In this document: positions 33,645 to 47,020 of the stretch, piece after piece | Position numbering within the stretch: position 1 is the first letter of the stretch | Layout: each line of letters opens with the position of its first letter | DNA from: Apium graveolens | Lineage: Eukaryota; Streptophyta; Magnoliopsida; Apiales; Apiaceae | NCBI RefSeq assembly: GCF_009905375.1 | Contig: NC_133653.1 | Location: forward strand, 60,577,956-60,641,955 | Length of the DNA: 64,000 bases | Direction of reading: 5' to 3' | The notes under the pieces: model-generated | What the model saw: only the letters and a program-made list of their open reading frames with translations | The model's database searches: none | Told to the model about the DNA's origin: nothing | Program-made: the position numbers and the translations under genes

Positions 33645-35973
33645 ATGTCTGAAGAAGAGAAAACTCCAACCAAGCCCACCAAAACTGAAGAAACTCCAAA
33701 GACTCAAATCCATAATCGATATGAGACTATTAGGGTTCCCATACTGAAACTTTCTCAGTATTTCATATGGAAAGTGAGGATGACTATGTTTCTGTAAGCT
33801 ACAGGTCCAGTTGACCTTGACAGAATTAATGAAGGACCACATAAGCCAACCAAGCTCTCTGTTGTAGTTGCAGATCAGCCAGCAAAGTCTGTACCAAAGG
33901 AGAAAAGTAAAATATACAGCTGAAGATATCTCATCTATTGCAAAGGATGCAAAGGTAAGACATTTGCTGCATAGTGCCATTGATAATGTCATGTCAAACA
34001 GGGTAATTAACTGCAAGACTGCAAAGGAGATATGGGATGCCTTGGAGACAAGATGCCAGGGAACTGATTCAATTAAGAAGAACAGGAAGACTATACTCAC
34101 TCAAGAGTATGATCACTTTAACTGAAGACCTGATGAGTCATTAACTGGTTTATATGACAGATTTGTCAAACTCTTAAATGATCTGTCACTGGTGGATAAG
34201 GAATATGATCTTGAAGATATCAATCTTAAATTCCTTTTAGCACTTCCTGAAAGTTGGGACTTGAAGGCAACTACTATAAGAGACAACTATGCTCTCGATG
34301 AAACTAATCTTGATGAAATTTATGGTATGCTCAAGACTTATGAACTTGAGATGGAACAAAGAAGTAAGAGGAATGGGAGAAAGTCAAGGACAGTTGCTCT
34401 TAAGGCTGAGGAGGAATCCCCTAAAGTGGCTGTCTCAAAAAAAGGTAAAGGAAAGGCACTCATCACAAAGTCTGATAATGAGTCATCAAGTTCTGATAGT
34501 GATGAGGATTCAGAAACTGAAAGTCTATCTGAGATGGATGCTGATGAAGAGATGATGAAATTGTGTGCTCTTATGGTAAAGGGTATCACAAAGATAGATT
34601 ACAGGAAATTCAGAAGGGGAAAGAAGTTTTCCAGGAAAGGTGCAAGTTCTGATAAGAAAGGTTTCAGAAAATCTGAAGGAAAAGGAAGAAAGTCTGACAG
34701 GGGAGATTACTCAAATGTCAAATGCTACAAATGTGGTGAGAAAGGCCACATATCTCCTGATTGCAAGAAAGGAAAAAGTGACAAAGGCAAGGCTCTTGTC
34801 ACAAAGAAGAAAAGCTGGACAGACACTTCAGTTTCTGAAAGTGAGGTGAACTATGCTTTGATGACAAATGCTGATAGCAGTTTTGAAGCTGCTGAGTTAA
34901 AGGTACCTCAAACAACTTATGCTTTTCATACTGATGATATTACTGAGTTGAGAAGATATCTTAAGACCATGTTCATTAGTTATAGAGATCAAACTTTAAC
35001 ATATGAAAGAGTAACTTCTGAAAATCTTGCTTATAAAAAGAGGAATGATTATTTAGAAAAAGAGTTAGTTATGTTCCATCAAACTCAGAAAGATAGAGAT
35101 GATGTTTTCTATGTTAGAGATGAAGTGCTTAAAATGAATGAATCTCTAAAAACTGAGTTAGAAAAGGAAAAAGAGATTATCAGGATTTGGACTAACTCTA
35201 GCAGAACAATTCAGACTTTGTTAAGTAGTGAAAATTGAAAAGAGGGCTTAGGTAATGGAGATGATAAGAATAATAAAGGAAATGTAGAAATTGAGCATAT
35301 AGTTGTTAAACAAAAGGCAAAGGTAAATCATGTTAAGTTTATAGCTGTAAAGTCTGATACTGATAAATCAGAAGTTAAAGAGAAATTAACTTCTGACAAA
35401 CCAAAACAGGATAAGCCAACTGAAGTTAACATAGGCTTGATGACAAAGAAGCAACTTAAACATAAGTTAAAAGATGTTAAGAATGTAAACAAGGTAAAGC
35501 CACCTAGGAAAAATAGGAATGAAAAGGAAGGTGTGAATAAAAGCAATGATTATAAGCCTGTTCCTAATGCTCCTAGAAAGAAATATTATAACTGTGGAAA
35601 TTCTAACCATCTGGCTTCTTTTTGCAGGAAGAATAAGAACATAAACTCTTTACCTTCAAAATCAGGAGTTAAGAGTCAGTCTGTTAGATATAGGCCACAA
35701 AATCCTTGTTTTCATTGTGGTAGTTTATGGCATTCCATGTATAACTGTAAGGAATATCATAGTTTGTACTATGATTACTATCAAATAAAACCTTCTTTAA
35801 AGAAAGTTAGCATTGTTCCTTCTAGTGTAAGTTCTGATGCAAAGTCTGATACTGTAAATTCTGATAAGAAAATTGTTGACATAAACTCTGATGTTAAATC
35901 TGCTGCAAATGTTAACAAACTTAATAAGGCCAAAGGATCCAAGCAAGTCTGGGTCCTTAAAACTAATCATTAG
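33645..35973 (+). pseudogene. Element C gag
   Basis: The ATG at 33645 opens MSEEEKTPTKP, followed by a capsid-like region (LKLSQYFIWKVRM). An in-frame stop near 33797 and frameshifts near 33910 and 34125 break the N-terminal half. A long frame (34192-35238) carries the end of capsid, an acidic serine-rich stretch and the CCHC knuckle CYKCGEKGHISPDC near 34724-34765. Beyond a stop at 35236-35238 the frame 35437-35973 adds a Lys/Asn/Ser-rich tail with a second intact knuckle (CFHCGSLWHSMYNC) and a defective one whose first Cys is Tyr. It ends VWVLKTNH then TAG. A gag of this size with several knuckles is typical of SIRE-type elements; it packages the RNA in cytoplasmic particles. Confidence 0.88.
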
Positions 35974-35985
35974 TGGTCTTTGTGA

Positions 35986-37409
35986 TTGCAGAGCAACAGG
36001 AAAAACATCCTAGTTCTGGACAGTGGATGTTCAGGACATATGACTGGAAATAAAGCCCTGCTATTAGACTTTGTGGAGAAGGCTGGCCCAGGTGTTTCTT
36101 ATGGAGATGGCAACATGGGAAAAACTCAGGGATATGGCAATATCAATCTTGGGAATGTCATCATTGAAAATGTAGCTCTAGTCTCAGGACTTAAACACAA
36201 TCTGCTGAGTGCTAGTCAAATCCGTGACAGAGGTTATCATGTGGATTTCTTTGAAGAACACTGTGAAGTTGTAAGCAAATCTACAGGAAAAGTTATTTTG
36301 AAAGGAAACATATATGGTAATATTTATGAATCCAAGCTTTCAACAAGTTCTGATGGTTCTGCAATCTGTCTGTTAAGCAGAGCATCAATTGAAGAAAGCT
36401 GGGATTGGCACAAGAAACTCTCTCATTTAAATTTTAACAATATAAATGAACTTGTCAAGAAAGATCTTGTGAGAGGACTGCCAAAATCAGTATTTGCTCC
36501 TGATGGCCTTTGTGATTCCTGTCAAAAGGCAAAACAAAGAAAATCTTCATTCAAGAGCAAGATTGAATCTTCAATTCTTGAGCCTTATCACCTACTACAT
36601 GTTGATCTATTTGGTCCATTGAATGTCATGTCTATTGCAAAGAAGAAATATGTTATGGTCATAGTGGATGAGTTCACCAGATACACATGGGTGTATTTAT
36701 TGCACACAAAAAGTGAAACTGCATCTATCTTGATTGATCATGTCAAACAACTGGATAAATTGGTCAAAGACTCTGTGAAAATCATAAGAAGTGATAATGA
36801 CACTGAGTTCAAGAATTTGATTATGGAAGAGTTCTGCAAAAACCATGGAATCAAGCAGGAATTTTCTGCTCCTGGAACTCCACAGCAAAATGGAGTTGTT
36901 GAAAGAAAGAATATAACTCTTATTGAAGCTGCACGAACTATGCTTGATGAAGCAAAGTTACCAACCTATTTTTGGGCTGAAGTTGTGCAGACTGCTTGTT
37001 TTACTCAGAATGCAACACTTATCAACAAGCATGGAAAGACGCCATATGAGATGGTGAAGAAAAAGAAGCCAAATCTGAAGTATTTTCATGTATTTGGATG
37101 CAAGTGTTTTATTCTTAAGACTCACCCTGAACAGCTATCCAAATTTGATATAAAAGTCGATGAAGGAATTTTTGTTGGATATCCACTTTCCACAAAAGCC
37201 TTCAGAGTCTACAATTTAAGAACAAGGGTTGTCATGGAATCTATCAATGTCTCTTTTGATGATAAGAAGATTACAGGACTTGAAGATTTTAATGTTCATG
37301 ATCAGCTGAGATTTGAGAATGAAGTTTTAAATTCTGATACTGTAAATCCTGACAGTCTAAATCCTGATACTGCAAACTCTGATGTTATTGAAACTGTGGT
37401 AACTACGCC
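35986..37409 (+). pseudogene. Element C pol, protease-integrase part
   Basis: The frame opens after a TGA at 35983 with protease DSGCSGHMTG near 36015. Next come the integrase zinc region (HKKLSHLNF ... CDSCQKAK, 36410-36535) and the integrase core with HVDLFGP near 36600, SDNDTEF near 36790 and [13 protein letters not shown] near 36880. The Gly that usually follows the second catalytic Asp-Asn is Asp. The tail encodes repeated NSDT/NPDS peptides, produced by the TTCTGATA motif. Pol is cut by element D after 37409 within the linker between integrase and RT. The upstream gag stop is in the same frame, separated only by TAG...TGA. Confidence 0.9.
37405..37409 (+). repeat. Target duplication of element D (left)
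   Basis: ACGCC, repeated at 50508-50512, brackets element D. Confidence 0.95.
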
Positions 37410-38394
37410 TGTTAGTCCCTTAACAATGTAGCAAGAATTACAGAAGGGGGGTTGAATGGAATTCTTGAACCTTTTTCTTGAAATAAAAATGTTCAACTCG
37501 ATTATTGATATATTTGTTTTGATTAGCACAATGCGAAATATAAACTTAAATGAATCAAAACACAAGTAATTAAAAACAAGAGTCTTTAAAAAACTTTCTG
37601 GTGGATTTAAACAATTCCACCAGAGATATATATAATATATCGAGAGGACTCTGTGTGCAGAAATGCTCACAACTGCATATAAAATAGAACTACTGAGAAT
37701 ACAGGAAATGCTAAAGATTATGCTTACAAAGATTTCTCTGTTTTGAGTTTCTCTCAGTTATCTCAGTTATTTTTCTATTTGCTACTATCTTGGTTTATAT
37801 AATACCAAGATTATAAAGTCAAAAAGACTGAACAAATATTACCCAGTTAATGGGCTTCCACAATGTGTTTGTATACAACTCGACGGCTGTGTGTCAGCTT
37901 TCACTGTTCAACTGATGTTTGAATACTTGATATGATCATCCGTCGACTTTCAGATCATCCGTCGATGACTTAATTGATCATTCGTCGACTGCTATGTTAA
38001 ACATCCGTTGATAGTCATTTGATCATCCGTCGAAGGCTTTGTTAATCATTTGTCGGTAGCTATTTTGGCACTTGACTTCATTTCACTTATACAGAATTAC
38101 AAGACATTACTTATGTACAATTAATCAACCTATTCTGCATATCTAGTTAAAGTCAACATGACTTATATGCTACTACAGATTCTATACAAAGGTGCATACA
38201 TCACTGTGCTACAAACTTATTATTACATAAGCTACTCACTCGATGGATAATAAGTTAATCATCCGTCGGGACTATAATGAGTTATCCGTCGGGACTATAA
38301 TTCTTATCCGCCGAGTGCTACATTATTTCACTAAGTAAAATCTACTTAGATGTTTTGTTTAATTGATCATCAGGTACACAACATATTCACAACA
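37410..38394 (-). repeat. 3' LTR of element D
   Basis: Matches 49481-50507 apart from the 42-bp deletion and scattered changes. It carries about nine ATCCGTCGA-like words at 37940-38060 and 38240-38315. A TATATAAA box lies at 37801-37794 on the minus strand. Confidence 0.93.
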
Positions 38395-38408
38395 ATCTCC
38401 CCCAATTT
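38395..38408 (-). other. Polypurine tract of element D
   Basis: Minus-strand AATTGGGGGAGAT lies directly upstream of the 3' LTR start TGTTGTG. Confidence 0.8.
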
Positions 38409-38581
38409 ATGTCTACTGGAATTGTAGCCATAAATTCAGAGATACTTGATGATAACAAAACATTCTAAACAAATATCTTTAAAGATAAGTAGATAAAACT
38501 AGAAGTGCTTCAATTAAACAAAATGTACAAGGTTTGGCTCACAGTCAGTTCAAGATGCTCCTCTAGCCTGAGCAGGTTTTT

Positions 38582-41500
38582 CTAGTTTCTTGAAGGTCTG
38601 GATCTTCTTCCAAGCTTTCTGTTGTTTTCTTCAATTTGATTCTGGAGCTGCCTATGGAATTCTAGTTCATCAGATTCTGAGAGATCTAGCATTTCTTGCA
38701 TCTCCAAGAGAGTCTCATTTCTAGAGATACTCAATTGGTCTTCTAGTCTGAAGAATCTTCTCACACCCTTGTCATCCATGAATTCCATCAGCCAGTAGGG
38801 CCTTAGATGCACTCTTCTCCCTGTGTATGGGATAATTAGAGTCTTTGGGAGTGCATCTTTAGCTCTAACACTCCTCAGCTCTTCAATCTTCTTCAATACT
38901 AGTCTTCTTGCAGTTACATTGAACCCAAAGTTTTTCTTGAAGGATGAATAGACTTTGATCAACACAGCTTGGCTTTCTTAAAGTATCCTGTGAAGAGGCC
39001 ACTGAATCTCCCTTCCTCCTTTGTACTTGAACACCAACCTTTCAGGTAGGTTTCTGTATGCATCAATTGCCCTTACTTCATCCAGTTCCTCCAGATAAAT
39101 GTTTAGATCTGAGAATTCTTTGATGTCACACAAGTACAAGTAGTCTCCCCTACTGACCTTGGGTTGAGCTTTAACTACTAACTTGGATTTGAGAGGTGAC
39201 AGCTTCACTTTCTTGACTGCCCTTGATTTTGTCCTTTTTGGCTTGGTTGGGATTGGCAAGTTGAAGTCAAGAATTGGTAATTTATCCCACTCTATTGGCT
39301 CATCCTTTGGCACAATAGGCTCTCCATGTATGTTCCTGTAAGGGTCCACCACCCTTATGTCTTCAAATACCACAGAGGGCTTTGATGCTTGAGTTTTAGC
39401 TGGTGTGGATTCCTTAGGGAATTGATCTTCCAATTCCTTGTCAACAACATCCAGTTTCCTTTTAGTTCTTCTAGCCAATTCTTTCTTTCTTGGGGATTTC
39501 TTCTGTTCTTCAATCTTCTTCTTGATTCAGCAGCTTCAGATGGTTGAGAAGGAATTTGTTGAGAAGAATTCACAGCCTGTAGTTTGGTCAAGATAGCAAT
39601 CCGTTCTTTCTTTTGTTTAGACTTCTTTGCATCTAGAGCAGCTTGCCTCTTTTCCTGCTTTAATCTGGCTTTTTCTTCTTTCTTTGCTTGAGCAAACTGT
39701 GGATGTCCAGCTACCACACAAATTTCCTTTCCATTTCTGAATATCTTAGCAATTCTCCTTTGAATCAGCTGGATCTTTATAGAAGACAATGGATCTTGAC
39801 AGAAGTTTCTTTTCATCAGGCTTGGGTGTCTCATACACAGTGTCCAAGGGATTCTTCAAAGATGACTTTGGATAATTTGCCCTTGGTTTGAGAATTATTG
39901 CAGCCTTTTGTGATTTGATGCAGGAAGATTGTCATTTCTCCAGATAGTTCATGCTCATCTCATTCACACTGATTGGATTGACATGAGAGTGATGGATGGC
40001 TGACTTAACTGGCTCCTCAATTAGTTTAAACTTTCTCTGAATTTCCTCATCAATCTTTTCCCAGTTGATTAAGCTCAACTTTCCTTTTTCAGCAACTTTT
40101 AAATTTGCTGCTGCTGCTTCAATTAGATCTATACCATCTGCAACTAGTGGCTTGGAGATAGTAATTGAAGGTACAATTACTTTGTTGATTTGTACTTGAA
40201 GTTTCTCCCCCTCTGTTGGTCCTTTCTCCCCCTTACTTGATTCTCTCCCCCCTTTTTGTTATCATCAAGTTGAGGAGTTAGGCCTTGTGCTTTAGCCAGT
40301 TGCATGAGAAGATTTGTCTGGGTCTGTTGATTTTGAAGAAGAATAGCCACTGAATCTTCAATAACTTGAACTCTGTTTTCCAGCTTGGCTAGCTTCTTTT
40401 CATATTCTGATTCTCTCCTTAATCTTAGTAGTAGATCTTGCATGGTACCATATGGCATTACTGAATCCAGCTTCTCAGAGTTATAGGTCTTCAAGTCAGC
40501 TATATCTCTTTTCAATTCATCCACACTGAGATTCCGTCTTAAGTGCTGGATCTTCATGAGATGTAGAGAGTCTAGGTGAGCTTGAAGAACAGCCTTGGTA
40601 CCAGCATCTGAAGTTTCCTGAAGGGCCTGTTGAATAGCTATTACTTGTTTGACCAAAGACACCTCAAATTGTCCTGGTGTAGATTCCTTTGCCCATGCCC
40701 ATTCAGGTAAACTTAAAGCAGAACTTGGGCCTTCAACTCCCCCTAAGTTCATGCTTCCATCCAAAGAACCAGAGTCATCATCATTAGAATTTACTCCAAA
40801 TTCTTCAGATGGCTCTCCAGCTTGAGAAGGCATCCTGTTAACATCAGCTTTATCTCTTTGAAGAGATTCTGTGGTGTGCACCAAATTCAAAGTCTGCTCT
40901 GCCTCCACATTGCCCTGAGCAGCCAACAATTGATAGGATGACACAGGATGAGTAAAAGTGTCAGCATCCAAGGAAATGTTATCAATTTCAGCTTTGTAAA
41001 GTTGCTGAAATTGTCTTCCCTTTTTAGCATCATCCACAATCATTGAATCACTAGCAATGGCTGGATCCACCCTTATTTCTCCTGTACCTGCCTTTCTCTC
41101 ATATTCTCTCTTTTATTGCATCAGGGTCTCACCCTGGCTCCCCACCCTCACACCCTCACCTTCACCTACTAAGGTGGGACTCCTCTCACTCACTTTTGCC
41201 AATCCTGAATAAATGGATTGCTGAGATTCACTCGTTTCCTCTCCTTTTGCCTGGGAGCAACCCAGCCTCTCACTCAAAGCACTCTCCTCTCTCAGTCCTA
41301 AGAGTGATTGTATTACCACTAAATCTTCTGCACTAGAAATAATTGAAGTTTGAAGTTGTGCAGAGACACTCGACGGATAAGTGATATCCATCGGGTGAGT
41401 GGTAAAGCTATCCGACGGATAACTGCTGTTAAGCTTATCCGTCGGGATACAATCACTACTCGATGGATGAGCAATATCCATCGAGAGAGTAGAAATGAAT

Positions 41501-43137
41501 GAGGTGGGAAGAGAAACTATTGTTGACTCTGTGTTGATTGAAGTTATTTGAGGCACAAATGTCACAATAGTATCTGAAAGAATTGGCAAGTGAGCCAACA
41601 AATCATCTAAAAGATGATGCTCACTTGCACTAGATTTTGGCTTCCCCAACAGAGTTAAAGAAGGGGAATCAGGAATTGAAGTATTTATCATATCCACTTC
41701 CAGTGAGTTAGTTGGTGAGTATGGTGTTTCAGTGGCTTCTATTATAAGAGATTTTGGCTGTGACTCCATATTTATTGGAGCCACATCAATCTGAATTTGA
41801 GAAGGTGTAGGGACTGTGTCTTTAGCACCAGTTTGCACTGTGTGTGTGCCCTGTGCATCCCCAGTTGTTTTGGATTTCTTCTTTCTAGTGTAAGTTTGGG
41901 GTGAGCTTATGTCCCTAACCCTTTTGGCCTGTGCTCTTGGATGAGAGCTTTGTTCAATAGCCACATCCTTTTGGGAGGATGCAGCTAGAAGTGAGCTTTT
42001 GTCCTTTTTAAGCACTGCAGTTTGTTGGGAAACTGCAGTGTGACTAGGCTGAGATTAACTCAACTCTCCAACCTTATCCTTGGGGTTTCTTTGATGTTCA
42101 CCCCTTCCCTCACCTACCTGACCCTCCTTCACACTCCCCTCTTTGGCTTTGGTAGATTTTTCAACTGGTACCTTTTGAGAGATACCAGAGGGGGTTTTCT
42201 TTGATTTGGATTTGGAAATTATAGTTGTTTTGGCAGCTTTGGTAGGCAACTGTTTGGTCATTGTCACAGTTGCCATAGCTATGCCTGAAGTCAAAGAAAT
42301 AGAGGAGATTGGAATAGTTGAGGGTATGGATGAACTTACCTCACTTACCTGAGGTGTCAGCATTACAGGGAAATAGAACATTGGCACATCCCTATGGTGG
42401 TTGGCTCTGTTCAAATCTGCAATGATTCTTCTCTCTTGAACCCAACAAGCTAATTTGTTGTTTGGGTTCTCAAGTGCAATTTCTTGACAAAGATGGTTAG
42501 CCAATAGCATAAAAAATCTAGCATAATATATGTTCTTTCCCCTTTTGGCTAACTCACCTAGTTTAAAACCTAACTCATATATGACAAGGTCACTGAAATT
42601 GTAAAATTTGTCTGTAACTAGCATGTATAGCATGTTAAGCATGGAAATATTCACAGAATCAAAATTACTGATTTTTCCAGAGAAAACTTTAGTTACAACA
42701 TCACACATAAAACTCTATTCCTTACTAAGACCTAATCTCCTAATATCACTTAGCTTATTAGTAGAAAGTGCATAGTGCATGGAATTAAGCATATTGATCA
42801 AATCAGTGTCAGTGTGTGGTGAAGTTACATTATCATCAGGAATCTTGAAACATGCTTTTATCACATCACTGTTGATACAGAATTCATTACCTTTGATGGT
42901 CAGAGTGATGGTTTTGTCAGTAGAATTGTAAATTGCAGAGGTCCACATCTCTTCTACAACTTAACAAAAGATTGTGGGTGATTCAAGCATGGGAAAACTT
43001 AACTTGCAGTTCTTCACGAAGTCCATCATCTTGTGATAGTCTTCTGATTGCTGAATGCCCTTATTGACCAAAGCAGTGAAGTTGTTCTTCTCATAAATGA
43101 ATCCAGTCTGAGACATAATCTTTACTACAGGTGCCAT
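38582..43137 (-). pseudogene. Element D accessory (post-pol) open reading frame
   Basis: A single reading frame from the ATG at 43137 (MAPVVKIMSQTGF) runs downstream of pol in the same sense, broken by stops near 42961, 42715, 42055, 41113, 40177 and 38978 and a frameshift near 39520. In order it shows an N-terminal globular region (43137-42370, with ARFFMLLANHLCQE, like proteins annotated as plant transposon proteins) and a Ser/Thr/Pro-rich linker (42370-41110). An acidic region follows, then a coiled coil (about 40600-40260, with heptad-like ENRVQVIEDSVAILL) and a Lys/Arg-rich stretch (39830-39200). The C-terminal domain (39190-38585) ends RRSRPSRN. SIRE-type elements often carry such a frame, sometimes called env-like. 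I see no clear signal peptide or membrane helix, so an envelope role is not supported. Function unknown. Confidence 0.75.
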
Positions 43138-43249
43138 TGTTAGAGAAGGAAAGCTAGAAGAGAAAGAGGATTTTTTTTGCTTGAGAGAGAATGAAATAAA
43201 CACAGTTGAATTTGAGAATGATAAAAGAAAATGATTAGAATGAAATAAG

Positions 43250-43257
43250 CTTTTATA
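43250..43257 (-). promoter_or_regulatory. Internal TATA box upstream of the element D accessory frame
   Basis: Minus-strand TATAAAAG lies 113 bases upstream of the accessory ATG (43137), followed by a C/T-rich ATG-free leader with CTCTCTCAAGC- and TCTTCTAGC-like blocks. This is a good plant core promoter layout, between pol and the accessory frame. Confidence 0.5.
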
Positions 43258-43309
43258 CTTTGCTAAAAAACAACGGATAAAAATAATAAAGAGAAGTAAA
43301 TTACCCAAT

Positions 43310-43661
43310 AGAAATTGCCTAAATTAGCCGTTTTAAAAATAAACTGTAAAAATTCCACTCATTATCCGTCGTGTAATGCTTACAAACTGTAAGTATACTC
43401 GATGGATAATGTTCAGGGAATTAACGGTTAAGATTTAGACACTTCGACGGATGAGGATAAACTGTTATCCGTCGAGTTTTAAAAGATTCCAGAAAAATAA
43501 TTGATTTTTATTTGCACATTATATATCGACGGATGACTTAACTTGATGGATAATGGTCATCTGTCGAGATGCAAATTTTAACTTAGCCAAAATTTCATCC
43601 ATGACTAAAAATCAGTTAAATTTCTGGCTACTTTTCAACTTACAAAATAACTCAGATAGAT
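43310..43661 (-). other. Pol-accessory spacer of element D
   Basis: Noncoding, with at least six ATCCGTCGA / CGACGGATGA words in both orientations between 43365 and 43570. It could serve as a promoter region for the accessory frame. Confidence 0.6.
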
Positions 43662-46600
43662 TCAAGAGTAATTAAGCATACCTAACTCACTTACCAACCT
43701 AGAAAAGGTGGATTCATCCAGTGGCTTGGTAAATATATCAAGTTGCTTCTCACTTGGAATAAAATGTAACTCTACAGTACCATTCATTACATGTTCCCTT
43801 ATGAAATGGTACTTGATATCGATGTGCTTTGTCCTTGAATGTTGCACTGGATTTTCAGCGATGGCAATTGCACTTGTGTTATCACAGAAAATAGGAATCC
43901 TCTCAACTTGCAAACCATAGTCTAACAATTGATTTTTCATCCATAAAATTTGTGCACAGCGGCTGCCAGCAGCAATATATTCAGCTTCAGCTGTAGAGGT
44001 GGAAACTGAATTTTGCTTTTTACTGCACCAGGACACAAGCTTGTTTCCTAGAAATTGACAAGTTCTTGTTGTGCTTTTTTTGTCAATTCTGCAACCTGCA
44101 TAGTCTGCATCTGAATAACCAGTTAGATAAAAACCAGAATCTCTAGGATACCAAATGCCAAGTTTTGGTGTTCCCTTGAGATATCTGAAAATTCTCTTAA
44201 TAGCTATTAAGTGAGACTCTCTAGGATCAGCCTGAAATCTAGCACATAAATATGTAGCAAACATTATATCTGGCCTATTAGCTGTTAAGTACAGAAGTGA
44301 GCCAACCATGCCTCTATAGCTTGAAATATCCACAGACTTTTTAGTAGTGTTTAGTTCAAGCTTAGTTACAGTGGCCATGGGAGTTTTTGCAGATGTGCAA
44401 TCCATTAGATCAAACTTCTTTAAAAGATCAAAAATATGTTTAGTTTGACTAATGAATATTCCATCACTAACTTGCTTAACTTATAAACCAAGAAAGTAAG
44501 TTAGTTCTCCCATCATACTCATTTCATACTTACTTTGCATCAGTTTGGCAAACTTTTTACAAAGTTTCTCATCTGTAGAGCCAAAGATAATATCATCTAC
44601 ATAAATTTGAACAAGTATGCAAGAGCCATTAACATTTCTGAAAAATAAAGTTTTATCTACAGTACCTCTTGTGAAGTGATTTTCCAAAAGGAACTTTGAT
44701 AAAGTGTCATACCAGGCTCTAGGTGCTTGCTTCAGTCCATAAAGTGCTTTCAGTAGATAATAGACATACTCTGGAAAATTTGGATCTTCAAAGCCAGGAG
44801 GTTGACTAACATACACTTCTTCCTCCAAATCTCCATTCAGAAAGGCACTTTTGACATCCATTTGATAGACCTTGAAATTGGCATGGGCTACATAGGCTAA
44901 GAAGATTCTGATGGCTTCAAGTCTTGCAACAGGAGCAAATGTTTCATCAAAATCTATTCCTTTTTGCTGGCAATAACCTTTAGCAACCAATCTGGCTTTG
45001 TTCCTTACTACTATGCCATTTTCATCCATCTTGTTTCTGAATACCCATTTGGTGTCTATTGGATTCTTTCCTTTAGGCTTGGGTACCAGCTTCCATACTT
45101 TATTCCTTTCAAATTGGTTTAGCTCCTCCTGCATAGCTAAAATCCAATCGGGATCTAACAAGGCTTCTTCTACCTTCTTTGGTTCTTCCTTTGACAGAAA
45201 GCTGTTGTATAGACATTCTTCGTGAGTTGCTCTCCTGGTTTGAACTCTAGAAGAAACATCACCAATAATCAGTTCAAAGGGGTGATCTTTTGTCCATTTC
45301 CTTGGTTGAGGTAGATTAGCTCTAGATGAAGAGACCTCGATGTTGTCTTGATGTGTGATTGAGTTATGATTGCTAGAAACTCCCCCTGAGTTTGTGGATC
45401 TATGATTTGAGAAATGGGTACTTTCTATGGGTGATCTGCCTTGACTTCCTGCTTCTTTTGATAACCCGATGGATGGTGAATCTTGAGTACCGACGGATGA
45501 GGCAGGTTGTCTACCGACGGATAATACAGATGGCCTTCCGACGGATGAAGCATTTTGCAACTTGACGGATGTTGAGTTTTGTGCTTCATTGGTAGTAGAT
45601 TTGTCTGCATTATCCTTAGGCACTGTTTCTTGATCACTCTCATCATCACTTTCATCACTAACCATCTCAACATTGTCGAATTTGAGACTCTCATGGTAAT
45701 CTCCATCTTTCAGTCCTTCAATCTTTGTATCATCAAACACAACATGTATAGATTCCACAACAATGTTGGTTCTTAGATTGTAGACTCTATATGCTTTACC
45801 AACAGCATATCCAACAAAAATTCCTTCATCTGCTTTGGCATCAAACTTCCCATTTTGATCAGTTTGATTTCTCAGAATATAACATTTACAGCCAAAGACA
45901 TGAAGAAAGTTTAGAGTTGGCTTCTTGTTCTTGAACAATTGATAAGGTGTCATGCATCTTACTTGATTAATCAGAGAAATGTTCTGAGTGTAGCATGCAG
46001 TGTTTATAGCTTCAGCCCAGAAATATGTTGGTAATTTTGATTCTTCAAGCATTGTCCTTGCAGCTTCAATAAGAGATCTATTCTTTCTTTCCACTACTCC
46101 ATTCTGTTGTGGAGTCCTTGCTGCTGAAAACTCATGCAAGATCCCATTTTCCTCACAAAATGTTCTCATGACATAGTTCTTGAACTCAGTTCCATTGTCA
46201 CTCCTGATTCTTATAACTTTGAAATCAGGATGATTGTTAACTTGCCTTATGTGATTGATGATGATTTCACTAGCCTCATCTTTAGACTTTTGGAAATATG
46301 TCCAAGAGAACTTTGAGAAATCATCTACAATTAATAGGCAAAATCTTTTCTTTGAAATTGACAATACATTGACTGGTCCAAACAGATCCATGTGAAGGAG
46401 TTGCAGAGGCTCATCAATTGCTGAATCAAGTTTCTTCCTGAATGATGCTTTGATCTACTTCCCTTTTTGGCAGGCATCACACAGTCCATCCTTTGTAAAC
46501 TCCACTAGAGGAATGCCTCTAACTAGCTCTTTCTTTACCAGCTCATTCATGGTCTTGAAGTTTAAATGGGATAGCTTCTTGTGCCATAGCCGACTTTCAT

Positions 46601-46976
46601 CTTGACTTGCTTTGCTGAGAAGACAAGTTACAGATTCTGCTTTAGTTGAGTTAAAGTCAGCTAGATACACATTTCCTCTTCTCACATCAGTGAGAACCAC
46701 TTTGTTGTTTTGATTGTTAGTCACAACACAGGCTTCTTTGTTGAAAGTTACTGAGTTGCCTTTGTCACAAAGCTGGATGATACTCAACAAATTGTGTTTG
46801 AGACCATCCACTAAGGCAACCTCTTCAATGATGATATTGTCCTTTGAAATCAAGCCATATCCCACAGTATAACCTTTGCAGTCATCTCCAAAAGTGATAC
46901 TTGGGCCAGCTCTCTCCTTAAACTCTGTGAGCAGGGTAGAATCACCAGTCATGTGTCTTGAACAGCCACTATCCAA
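43662..46976 (-). pseudogene. Element D pol (protease-integrase-RT-RNase H)
   Basis: One frame with two in-frame stops (46455 and 44481), each a CAG/CAA to TAG/TAA-type change judged from family pattern. Protease DSGCSRHMTG is near 46970. The integrase zinc region is near 46600-46460 (HKKLSHLNF ... CDACQKGK). The core starts MDLFGPVNV at 46391, with SDNGTEFKN and [15 protein letters not shown] serine-rich linker near 45500 has SVG-type repeats encoded by the CCGACGGAT motif. RT has [31 protein letters not shown] and YVDDIIFGS near 44600; RNase H ends near 43665 with DIFTKPLDE. All catalytic landmarks are present, so decay is recent. Confidence 0.92.
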
Positions 46977-47020
46977 GTACTAAAGATTCTTTCTGTTTCC
47001 CTGCACACATCAAAATCAAA

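Noticed and set aside
38582..43137. Calling the D accessory frame a true envelope gene
   Set aside because: No signal peptide, membrane helix or cleavage site was visible; post-pol position alone is not enough.
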